From Craspedostauros australis (Eukaryota; Bacillariophyta; Bacillariophyceae; Mastogloiales; Achnanthaceae): a stretch of 64,000 nt of DNA. Positions 11,214-20,611 of this stretch are shown here, in pieces; the first letter of the stretch is position 1; every line of letters begins with the position of its first letter. The translations under genes and the position numbers were made by a program. The DNA is taken from assembly GCA_026770025.1 (NCBI GenBank), contig JAMXDE010000033.1, positions 310,001 through 374,000 on the forward strand, in the 5' to 3' direction. Below the pieces are notes generated by a model. That model was not told the DNA's origin. It searched no databases and was given only the letters and a program-made list of their open reading frames with translations.

Positions 11214-13074
11214 GCTGGATTCTGTTATTTGTTGATGCTGTTATTGATGATGTTGGTGCTGATGTGTCAAATGCGTCTATTGCGTCTATTGCGTCTATCG
11301 CTTCTAGTGCTCAGATTGGTGGCTATGGTGACCAGTCTTGTGCTCTCTGCAGGATTCCCTCTCGCTTGTGATTGAATGCTCTGCTCTCCTTCTATTCGCA
11401 CATGCGCTCTATGGTGCGAGCATGTATGGCGGAGAGTCGAAGGGACACGGAAGGCGCCAAGGTTATGGCGAAGTCAATGCAGCTGTGGATGGATGTTGTG
11501 CTGATGCCCTGCTTCAGGAGATTGGTCGCAACCGATTTCGAAGCGTTGTGTTGCCGATTTGCGGGAGTGACGCCAAGGAGAGACACCTCTTGGCCGGCGT
11601 CTGTTGGCTCCGTGTCAGTCAGCTGCTTTGTTGTTGTTGTTGGTGGTGGTGTTGGCGTTGGTTTCGTATCTCTCACACCACTCTCCGTTCCTGCTTTTGT
11701 GCACAATCTGGTGACTATTTATTCGTTGGCTTCGATCGGTGCCTCTCTCGCTTTGTTGTGGCACTTGATGTCGGTGTGCTTTCTCGTGACTGGGAGGGAC
11801 GAAATGACATTGCACCGCATCAACATCGAGTCACAAGGATACCGAAAAAGAGAGGAATCCGCAGAACACCAGGAATGGCAGGCGCATGACCCAAGAAACA
11901 GCCTTGTTCTCTTCGTCCGTCCACAACAATCGTTCGCCTACGACTGGATCGACTGATGTAACATGGCGCTGTATCATTGTTCGTTAACACAAATTGTCCG
12001 TTAAAGTTGAAAGGAAGTTGAAGACACGACAAGAGTCACGTGTTGTGGTGTCACAAGGACATCATTTTGCACGACTCTGTCTGCATCCAACACAAACACT
12101 CCCAGCGCGCATTCTTCTGACCGATTCCAAGTTCGTTATCTCCACTGGTTGCGATCACCACCACCACCAACAACAACACGGCGAAGATACAATGCTGTGT
12201 TGCGATGCCAACGGCGCTCAGGGCCACGGAAATGCCTTGACACATCGCAGTTGCGTATCGGACTCTATCTCTCTTCCCCCACCTTTTGGTGGTCGTGTGC
12301 GCACCTTGTTGGCACCACATTTAGCCTCGCGACGGTTGCATGCGCGTTACGTTCGTCATGTGCGAATATATATGCGATCTGCTTCAACCAGTTGAATCTT
12401 GGAATGTCCACCACCTCCTCATTGGTCTCTGCGTGTGGTTGGTCATGCAATGTCGTTGCTTCTCACATCTTCGAGGAGCAGACAGGCTTTGTCATGGGGT
12501 CGACTGTTCCACATGTGTGAACTGGTAGGAAAGCTGCCACACTGCCGCCGCCACCAACACTGCTGGCGTACCAACTTCTCGCTGATCCCCCTCGCCACCA
12601 CTTCACGAGTACCCAACAACAGCAGCAGAGGCTGGGATCTTGGAAGTTGGAGGATGTAAAAGATCGCAGACGACGCACCAAACTGCAAGACATCTCACCA
12701 CATGCTGGGAGAATGAAGAACACTGCCGCGTGGCCATGATGCGATCACAATTGCTCGTACCGCAACCAATGCGTCTCCGATCAATGCGTGTTCACTCTCG
12801 TCGAATTCGTGACAGCGGCAATAGAATAGAACCTCCATCTTGTGACGTATTGTATCATTATTCCAAGCATCGTGCCATGAGCAGAAGACATCAGCCGCAT
12901 CAAACAAACAAGCCCCATGCTTTGAACCAACAGCAGGTGCCCGATGCCTAATCGCAACGCCATGCGCTCTCTTTGCGAGCTATGCCTAGCCAATATCTAT
13001 GGTAGTACAATACAAATGCCAGCATCTCTGCGGAAAGCCACGTTCGGGCAGTTTGTCGAAGCGGCGCCTCCGAA
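11214..13074. other. Intergenic region, no gene seen
   Basis: Upstream of ArfGAP paralog 1 and downstream of the aldo-keto reductase. Several 60-190-codon frames overlap on both strands with no conserved motif. A short near-tandem 'tctattgcg' repeat lies at about 11275-11300. Confidence 0.5.
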
Positions 13075-14121
13075 TCAACCACTCTTGCGCTGAATCTCCA
13101 ACGCATTGCGTTCCACGATGATTTCCTGCATCGTCAATGCATCCAACGATTGCATCTCCGCATCCGCCAATTCAAAATCCAAGATATCTCTGTTTTCTTG
13201 CATACGAGAGACCGTCGCCGTCTTGGCAATCACAATCAGATTCTTTTGGTATCCCCACCGCAGCACAACCTGCGCCGGCGTCTTGGAGTGCCTGCGTGCC
13301 AGCTTCAGCACGATGTTGCCATGATCATCGCCGGCATTATCGTCAGCATCGTCCCATCCCTGTCCACGATGCAATGCCTTGCTCGCGGCGACGCACATGC
13401 CGTGCTTCGTTTGGAAGTACTCGATGGTTTCAGGACGGTACATGAATGGCGATACCTCCATCTGATTGACGATTGGCTGCGAAGGAATGCTGCTCGATGG
13501 CGCCTGCTGTCCATCTGCTACTACTTTCACATCAGCATGGATATGCGGCAGCAGCTCCTCGTAGTCGGCGATGTGAAAGTTACTCAATCCAATGTTCCGT
13601 ATCTTCCTGGCATCCTCCAGCTGCATTTGACGCAGCTCCTTGTATGTGTCCACGAAGACTTGCGGCACGGGCCAATGGATGTAGAACAGATCCCAGTACG
13701 GCTGCGCCGTCGTCGCTGTGCCATCGTCCGAGTCGCCACCCAACCGCCGCAGACTGTCGTCGACACTGCGGCGCACAGCCGCGCGGCCCTGCCGCTGCAC
13801 GTCGTTCCACACCTTGCTGGTGAGGAAGAATTCGGATCGCGCGATGCCGCATTGCGCGATGGCCTGTCCCAGAATGGCTTCGTTGCCGTAGATTGTGGCG
13901 CAGTCAAAGTGCCGATACCCAGCGCGGATGGCCTGCAGGACCAGCGCCTTGCCATTTTCGTCATTCGGGATCTTGTAGAGGCCAAAGGCGAGATGTGGGA
14001 TGCGGACAGCTGGCGCCGACGTTGGTGCGATGCAAGGATCGGAGATGGATGATTTGGATGATGCCATGTTGAATGTGGCGGGTTGAGTATTAGTTGAATG
14101 TGCGGAATTGTGGAGTGGCAT
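13075..14121 (-). CDS. Aldo-keto reductase
   Basis: Single-exon frame of 348 residues; a second in-frame ATG at 14067 has the better start context (AAC before ATGG) and would remove 18 residues that precede the family's usual N-terminus. AKRs are cytosolic (beta/alpha)8 NADPH-dependent carbonyl reductases. The catalytic tetrad is visible: Asp73 (FDCA), Tyr78 (IYGNE), Lys103 (TSKVWN) and His149 (IHWP). GLSNFHIADYEELLP, NQMEVSPF and a C-terminal cofactor segment (IAKTATVSRMQEN) follow in the usual order. The stretch that normally reads like 'AYSPLG' is AASKALHRG with an acidic insertion, so substrate range cannot be guessed. It most resembles the AKR group that includes diketogluconate and xylose reductases. 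Confidence 0.9.
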   Translation of the reverse strand: MPLHNSAHSTNTQPATFNMASSKSSISDPCIAPTSAPAVRIPHLAFGLYKIPNDENGKALVLQAIRAGYRHFDCATIYGNEAILGQAIAQCGIARSEFFLTSKVWNDVQRQGRAAVRRSVDDSLRRLGGDSDDGTATTAQPYWDLFYIHWPVPQVFVDTYKELRQMQLEDARKIRNIGLSNFHIADYEELLPHIHADVKVVADGQQAPSSSIPSQPIVNQMEVSPFMYRPETIEYFQTKHGMCVAASKALHRGQGWDDADDNAGDDHGNIVLKLARRHSKTPAQVVLRWGYQKNLIVIAKTATVSRMQENRDILDFELADAEMQSLDALTMQEIIVERNALEIQRKSG

Positions 14122-15543
14122 GGCATTCTGTTACACTCCTGCGAGCATTCACGGAGATGGAGATGGAGCTGGTTCTGCGAGTGTGATGGATCCAACATGG
14201 AGTTCGCACCTGCAAGCGACGACAAGAGCGCACATCACGTCATCCCATCAACACAAACGATGGAAGCTACGGCGTATTTTTAATCTTTGTAGTTTGCACA
14301 TCTGGGTATCTCCAAAACCACACCAAGGTACCATTCAGGACCATGTCAGTGATCTCTCTCTCTCTTTGGAGCCAGAGATATGGACGAGATACGAGGAAGA
14401 CACGCAAAGAACTCGTCCCGAGACAAAGACATTCGAGCAAGGTACTCCGCCATACTACTACTCTTCCCACTGTTCGATCACACAACGTTTCGCGGGATCG
14501 CATGCATCTCTTTGCTGACCATGACACCCGCGCGGATCGCTTCGCTGTCACGAGGAAACACGATCAGACCAATTCCAAGAGTGACCAGCTGTGCCAAAGT
14601 GTTGGTGCCAATGATCTTCCGACCTGTTGCTGCTCCATCTCGCCTCTGCGTCACCATGCAATCTTCGCCTCTTCTCCCTCCACGTGCCACGAAGTGCATG
14701 GTATGGGCCCGTCCATCGTAATTCGAGCTGCGAGTACAAATACGAGCACGAGTACGAGCACGAGTACGAGCACGAGTAGTATACATTTCGGTTTACCTTG
14801 GCGGACAAGCACTCGATCCGCACAAGCCAAAAAAGTGTTCTGTGGTCACCAAAAGGAAGCACAAAGGGTGATGGGATTGGACCAGCGTCCAATTACCCGT
14901 AGCATGCATACCAACGCTTCCACATTCAATGCCGGGAAAGATGCGAGGATGTTGTAATCCCTGATGTTAGAGTTTTTGGCCGCTGCACCATTTGGAACCT
15001 GCGTCACTGTGACCCTTCATAGGATGTTTTGGTGCATCGAAACTTATGATCTCGGCGGCATCAAAAACCAAGAGGTTGTTCGAATGCCCGAAGCGACAGT
15101 TTCTCTCAATTGCGGGATAACAGTTCGGTCGTTTCCCAAGCAAAAACCGCTATGATCCTTCTGCCTCGCCTCCTCTTGTTGACACCGATGTTCCACAGAG
15201 TGCACCAATGCATAATATAATAGAATGGTCGCAAGAAGACTTTGCCCCCAAATCATCTTGGTCACAAGTTAGTTTTTTGCTTGCATTCAGGAGAACTTGC
15301 TGTCATCGTACAAGCACAGTGACCAAGTTGGGGTCGGGAGACCATGTAAAAGCATTGCAGTATTACATGATGGAGCAGAGTACCATCCGCAGAAGCAACG
15401 TTCTCCATCATGTACTTGTGCCTTCACTTGCGGCCATGCCAACAATACTCCACGGCAAAGAATCGGATCACATCCATTCCACATCTGCTCATAAAACCAA
15501 CATCCACAGTTCAAAAACAACACTACCAACACAACGACCAACC
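14122..15543. other. Intergenic region between AKR and secreted protein
   Basis: AKR and the secreted protein are divergently transcribed, so this holds both promoters. No gene is supported. A tandem repeat of a 12-bp unit (ACGAGCACGAGT) lies at about 14736-14777. Confidence 0.5.
14736..14777. repeat. 12-bp tandem repeat
   Basis: About three and a half near-perfect copies of ACGAGTACGAGC/ACGAGCACGAGT. Confidence 0.7.
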
Positions 15544-16932
15544 ATGAGATTCTCACGCACTGTCGCGCTCCTTGGCCTCGCCTCCGTGGCAAGCGCCGAG
15601 CTGCCAACACTCCCCGACGACTTCGTCCGAGGACTCGTGGTATCGCAGCCAGGCACCGCCGAGGTCTGCCCGCTGGACTACCATCTCTACAGACAAGATG
15701 GAGAAACATCTCCAGCGGCCCCGCCGATCACCATCACCAAGCAAGACACGACGACTGTCGAGTTCTCCGTCAAGAATCTGTGGGCGCCAAGCGGCGTCAA
15801 CTCCATCTACGTCGAGTACACCATAGATAATCTGGGATCCACCACGTGCGTCGAGGAGAAGAAGTTCGATGAGTTTGATACCATCGACCTCAAGGCATAT
15901 TGCCTGTACTCCGAGCCCATCTCCATTGTCAATGTCTATGTGGCCGATCCTGAGGTCACAGGAGATGCCAAAATCCCCGAGTGCTGTCACGGCGGTCGGA
16001 ACCGGCTGCCCATGAACACTGTGATGTACACTTATGTACTGCAGTGCGAACCGACCTGCGATGACGAAGAACCCGAATGCGTCGAGAAAGTGCTGGACTT
16101 CAACGACCTGCCGGAGTACTCCTACGTCTACGATGAGTACTGGCACAGTCTCGGTGTCACGATCACCGCACGTTCCAACACCAACGACATCGCCGTCAGT
16201 CACACACCCTTGCCGGACTCGAACTTCCCCACCGGATCAGCCTGGCAGGATCGCTACGGCTTCACCGAGGGCAACCCCAACACATTCACCGGTGACGTGT
16301 GGGATCAATCGCTGCACAAGCGAGCTGGTGGCGCCGCACGTGTGTTCAATACGCTGAAGCCCGACGAGGCTCGTGGCAACCCCAAGTGCGAACCAGGTAA
16401 CCAAGACGATGGCGACCACGATTTGGGATCGCCAAACGAGTCTTGCCCAGGGGGAACTCCAGGACTTCTCATCAACGGGCCCGGAACTGGTGGTGGAGGA
16501 GCACCGGGCACTCCACACCCCAACTGCCCAAGCGAACTCCTTGGCAACGTCCTCATCGTCCAGGAAGGTGCAAAGTCGTGTCCTGATGATACTGCCTCCG
16601 GAGGAACGATCACGTTCGATTTCAACCCCAACATCGCGGGTACAGTCGAATTCACTTCCATCTCGATCCTGGACATCGACGATGGCGCCAACCCAACTGT
16701 CTACGTTTGGACCCAATCCGAAGACCTCTCTGCATCCCCAGCGACGCCAGGCCTTGATGCCCCCAACGTGGGAGACAACGGACTCTGGATTGCCGATATG
16801 GACTTCCCAGCTGGTATTAAGCGCATCAAGGTGGAGTATCCTGGATCAGGATCTCTTGCTGAGATCCGGTACAAGCCGTCCAAGTGCGTGGACAAGGCTG
16901 ACATGTTGCCCGAGAAGCAAACGACTGCCTAG
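15544..16932 (+). CDS. Secreted protein of unknown function
   Basis: The ATG at 15544 gives 462 residues. It is preferred over upstream in-frame codons because it is directly followed by a classic signal peptide (MRFSRTVALLGLASVASA, cleavage before ELP). The mature protein has many cysteines in the first 200 residues (for example PECCHGG, CEPTCDDEEPEC) and then a domain containing VLDFNDLPEYS, a Gly/Pro-rich linker (PGTGGGGAPGTP) and a beta-rich segment (LGNVLIVQE, GGTITFDFN, ISILDIDD). The order 'DLGSPNESC... LGNVLIVQE... PDD... GG.I.F.F... ILDID' resembles an uncharacterised extracellular domain I recall from bacterial and algal secreted proteins, but I cannot name it. There is no transmembrane segment after the signal. 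Likely a wall-associated or extracellular protein. Confidence 0.8.
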   Translation: MRFSRTVALLGLASVASAELPTLPDDFVRGLVVSQPGTAEVCPLDYHLYRQDGETSPAAPPITITKQDTTTVEFSVKNLWAPSGVNSIYVEYTIDNLGSTTCVEEKKFDEFDTIDLKAYCLYSEPISIVNVYVADPEVTGDAKIPECCHGGRNRLPMNTVMYTYVLQCEPTCDDEEPECVEKVLDFNDLPEYSYVYDEYWHSLGVTITARSNTNDIAVSHTPLPDSNFPTGSAWQDRYGFTEGNPNTFTGDVWDQSLHKRAGGAARVFNTLKPDEARGNPKCEPGNQDDGDHDLGSPNESCPGGTPGLLINGPGTGGGGAPGTPHPNCPSELLGNVLIVQEGAKSCPDDTASGGTITFDFNPNIAGTVEFTSISILDIDDGANPTVYVWTQSEDLSASPATPGLDAPNVGDNGLWIADMDFPAGIKRIKVEYPGSGSLAEIRYKPSKCVDKADMLPEKQTTA

Positions 16933-18050
16933 AGAGAGATAGCGTTTGGAATCGTAGCTTAGGAGGATGAAATCCAAGACAGCAAGTAGCGTCGTAGGAT
17001 GGTATAGGCGACTCACAGAATTCTCCAGTATTTAACTTTAGTATGCTCTTCACAATTAGACGCTCGTCGAGTGCACGAGTACAAACATCGCAGACACTTT
17101 TGGTCGCAGTTGACGACTGCGCGAATTGGGATCGGTTCCGAACCGGTGCTGCATTCGGATGGACCGAAGAGAACATCGGTGATGGGACTACGAGCTACGA
17201 GTATGGTATGTACAGCACAGTATCTTTGTCAGGATAATTCAGCGATAATGACTGTTCTCGATAGTCTAGGAAGACCAATCTCCGCCTGGCAGTTCCACAT
17301 GCCACATCATTGGACCTCAACAACACAGCTCATCAAGGACACACTAGAGGTTGTGCACAAACCTCTGACGATACTGTCAACACCCAAACAGACAATATGC
17401 AAACAGACAATTTGACGGCATTTGCAAACAGACATACTTCAAGACGGACCTAGAAAGGAAGAACAATGAACTACATTTCCCTGCAGATCCCCCGTACGAG
17501 TAGTCGTATGTCAGAGCGAGAGCCAACTCGCCCAGGTATGCGTGCATCTCAAGGAACGCTGATCAACATAGAACTTGCCTCATGCTTCCTCCCACGCTGA
17601 CACACGAAGAGGTACGCGTCTGCTCGGTGTGTTGCTGCCTCGTCTTGCGCCATCTTGAAACCATCGCGAGGGACATGCGCGTACCACACTCGTACTACCT
17701 CCAGGTCGCAGTTGATGCACTCACGATAACACTAGTTGTGGAGTTTTGACCCCTTGTTGCCACTGGTTTGCTCGCTTTTGGGAGAATCGGCGATTGGATA
17801 TTTAGAGCTATTTCGTGTTTGCTCTCGCTGATCCGTCTTCTACGTCACAGGGAACGGATTCCACGTCATGAAAAACGAGTCACAACAGAGGAAGAGACAT
17901 GGTGTGACTCTTCCTCCACAAGACAAGATGATGACTGCGCGCGGCGACAACAGAATGTGCCAGGCCAGGACAGCCAACAGCAGCCTGCATTGACCGATCT
18001 CACGATGGAAACCAACAAAATCCAATGGCCTCAGAATTCGACGAAGGGCA
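16933..18050. other. Intergenic region upstream of NAGS
   Basis: Contains the left 56-bp inverted repeat (17689-17744). It may also hold the true first exon of the NAGS gene: a plus-strand frame from 17768 to 18091 overlaps the NAGS frame in another phase, but no splice pair could be settled. Confidence 0.5.
17689..17744 (+). repeat. 56-bp inverted repeat, left copy
   Basis: Matches the reverse complement of 24831-24886 at 53 of 56 positions with no gap; it begins CTCGTAC and ends GTTGTGGAGT. The flanks outside the two copies share CACA (17685-17688 and 24887-24890), compatible with a 4-bp target duplication but short enough to be chance. Confidence 0.75.
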
Positions 18051-19893
18051 TTGACGAACGAAACAGCAACAGCACAAGCTGTAGCCGCTGATGTTGACAT
18101 TGGCGATCCCAAATGCAAAGACACATCCTTCCTCACCATCAATCCAAATGACATCAATACTGTCAACCGCAGCGAGCTGGATCCCAATGCAGCGAATCGC
18201 GGTGAACTCCCAGAGGACATGGATGCCAACAGCATCAGAGAATCCACCTTTGTCAACATGTTCCGCGGTTCCGCCAACTATATCGCCAACCATCGCAACA
18301 CCCTGGTCGTCTTCCACATTCCGGGCGATCTCATGGAGGGTCAGGACACCAACTTCCTGCGGGACCTCATGAACGACATCGCATTGTCGTGGTTGCTGGG
18401 CATCAAGATCGTCATCGTCGCGGGATGCCGCTACCAGCTGCAGCAACGTATCGCAGGGCAGGATCGACATCATGGCGTGACGGTCGCGGACCGTGATGCG
18501 CTGCGTGTGGTCAAGGAGGTGGCAGGATATATCCGCTATGAGATCGAACGTCAACTGGCACGATCTTTGCGCATGCAGGGTGCCAACGACTCGCGCACGC
18601 CAAATCAGACCACGCAGTTCGATTTGGACTATCCATCGAATGGCAATGGCAACTACCAGCAGCAGCAGTATTTGCAGTCCTCGCCAAATGGATCCTATCA
18701 ACAGCAGTCACAGCAACAGCAGAACTTTGGAAGAACGAGTCAGAATGGATACAGGAATGAAGCTCTGGGCAGAATGGGCAACCGCATGGACACTCAACAC
18801 ACAATGAATCCATTCAGCAACCCCAATGATCACAGCTACAGCAGTGATGGAAATGTGGTTTCTGGGAACTTCTACACAGCCCAGCCAATGGGCATCCTGG
18901 ATGGCGTCGATTACAAATCCACAGGATTCGTGCGTCGTGTGGAGGTGGAGAAGATCCGCCAGGTTCACAACTCCCGTGATATCGTCCTGCTCACAACATT
19001 GGGCGTCAGCCCCAGCGGCGAAGTCTTCAATGTCAATTCGGAAAGTTTGGCAGCGACGGTCACGGGTGCCATGGATGCCAGCAAGATCATCTTCTTCACA
19101 GAAGGCGACATGCAGCTGCGGCACAACATCCATGGCAAGCAGATCCATCATCTGCGTGTCAAGGACGCCCACAACCTGCTTCGACACCGCACCGTCGACA
19201 TCCGCAAGCGTGGTCTCGTCACCTTGGGCGAGAGCTGTCCTCAGGAAAGCGCCAAGCGCAACAAACTCATCAAGATTGGAAGGGTCCATGCATGCACTCG
19301 AGCAGGGCGTCCGACGTGCGCACATTATCTCGCTGCGGCACGGGGCATTGCTGCACGAGCTGTACACGCGAGATGGCAGTGGCACCATGCTCTCCCGCGA
19401 CCTCTACGACGGCATCCGCCAGGCCAAGGTTGAGGATGTCAGCGCCATCCACGAGCTCATCACACCGCTCATCCAGATGGGAAGGCTGGTGGATCGGCCA
19501 AAGGCCGTGCTAGAAAAGTCGGTACCCTCTTACCACGTCTACACGCGCGATGACCTCGTCGTGGCATGCGGGCAGCTCAAAATGTTCGAGAACGGGTTTG
19601 CTGAGATCGCTTGCCTTGTCGTGGATCGCAACTACCGCTCGCGAGGACATGGCGATGCCATGCTTGGCTACCTGGAACGTCTGTGTCTGCAGAAGGGGGC
19701 CTCCTACGTCTTCGTCCTCAGCACGCAGACGATGGAATGGTTCATCGAACGCGGATTTGACGAGGTCGATGTCAGCAGGTTGCCGCCCAGCCGTCAGGCT
19801 GTGTACAATGCCAAATGCGACAGCAAGATTTGCATGAAGAAGATCACCGGCGTTCGGGATTTGGATGCCTCCGAAATGTGGTGGAATAGATAG
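18051..19893 (+). CDS. NAGS: N-acetylglutamate synthase (AAK + GNAT), apparent frameshift, 5' end unresolved
   Basis: NAGS makes N-acetylglutamate from glutamate and acetyl-CoA, the first step of arginine synthesis. An amino-acid-kinase-like domain (NTLVVFHIPG..., LGIKIVIVAGCR, VVSGNFYTAQPMGILDGVDY, DIRKRGLVTLGES) is followed by a GNAT acetyltransferase domain (EIACLVVDRNYRSRGHGDAM, ERGFDEVDVSRLP). A Gln/Ser/Asn-rich stretch (about 18640-18820) is inserted in the kinase domain. The reading frame changes once: the first part is in the frame of 18051 and the rest in the next frame. Reading GG instead of the GGG at 19282-19284 joins the two with a continuous family-like sequence (KLIKIGR then SMHALEQGVRR). 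No ATG precedes the conserved region in frame (stop at 17991), so a first exon, probably with a targeting peptide, is missing from this call. Confidence 0.85.
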
Positions 19894-20611
19894 ATAACAC
19901 ACATAGGGCATAGTGGATACAATGGGCACAATGCATAGTCGTATGTAATGTATTATAGGAGCTGCACTAGCACATCACAACACAGCATAGTATAGTATAC
20001 GAGCATTGTATGGTGTGTATTCGTTGCACTCTGCTCTACTCTAATCTGGTCTACCAATACATGACGATTGTGCTAGTGGCAGCGCCGTCGGCAGGGCACG
20101 AGCAGAGATGAATGATCAGAGGATGCATCGTTGGTGCTCCAGTGACGAGTACAGACGCTTGGACTTGATGGCAGCAACGATCGCGAGGGTTGCACATGTG
20201 TGATGAAGAGAAAGCGGAATACTGGCATGGCACGATGTGGTACAGATGTACGAGTGCGGTACCAACCAAGAGGAGGCTTTGCCATTCGATTGGTTTGTGC
20301 GACACACACCGATTGTGCTGGCGCTCCGATCGATGCAGTTGAGGCCTTGGAGCGTTTTTTGTGTGTGGTTTGGCTGGAATTTTTCCGACCAGAGCGGCAC
20401 AACACAACGCGATGGCTCCACGACGCACACCATTCACGACACAAAAATAACGGTCTGCGTCACAAAATCACAAAATCACATCACTCATCGCAAAACACAA
20501 AACACACACCACACATCACAATCCTCCATGCCATCAAACAGACGATACGCACACAGGCACTCCAACCACAGGTGTGCCTATAACATATAATACTACTACT
20601 TCGATTTGCAG
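19894..20611. other. Intergenic region between NAGS and mariner-like transposase
   Basis: The two genes converge here. Low-complexity stretches such as ACAAAATCACAAAATCAC and CACAAAACACACACC (20460-20520) but no gene or clear terminal repeat. Confidence 0.5.
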
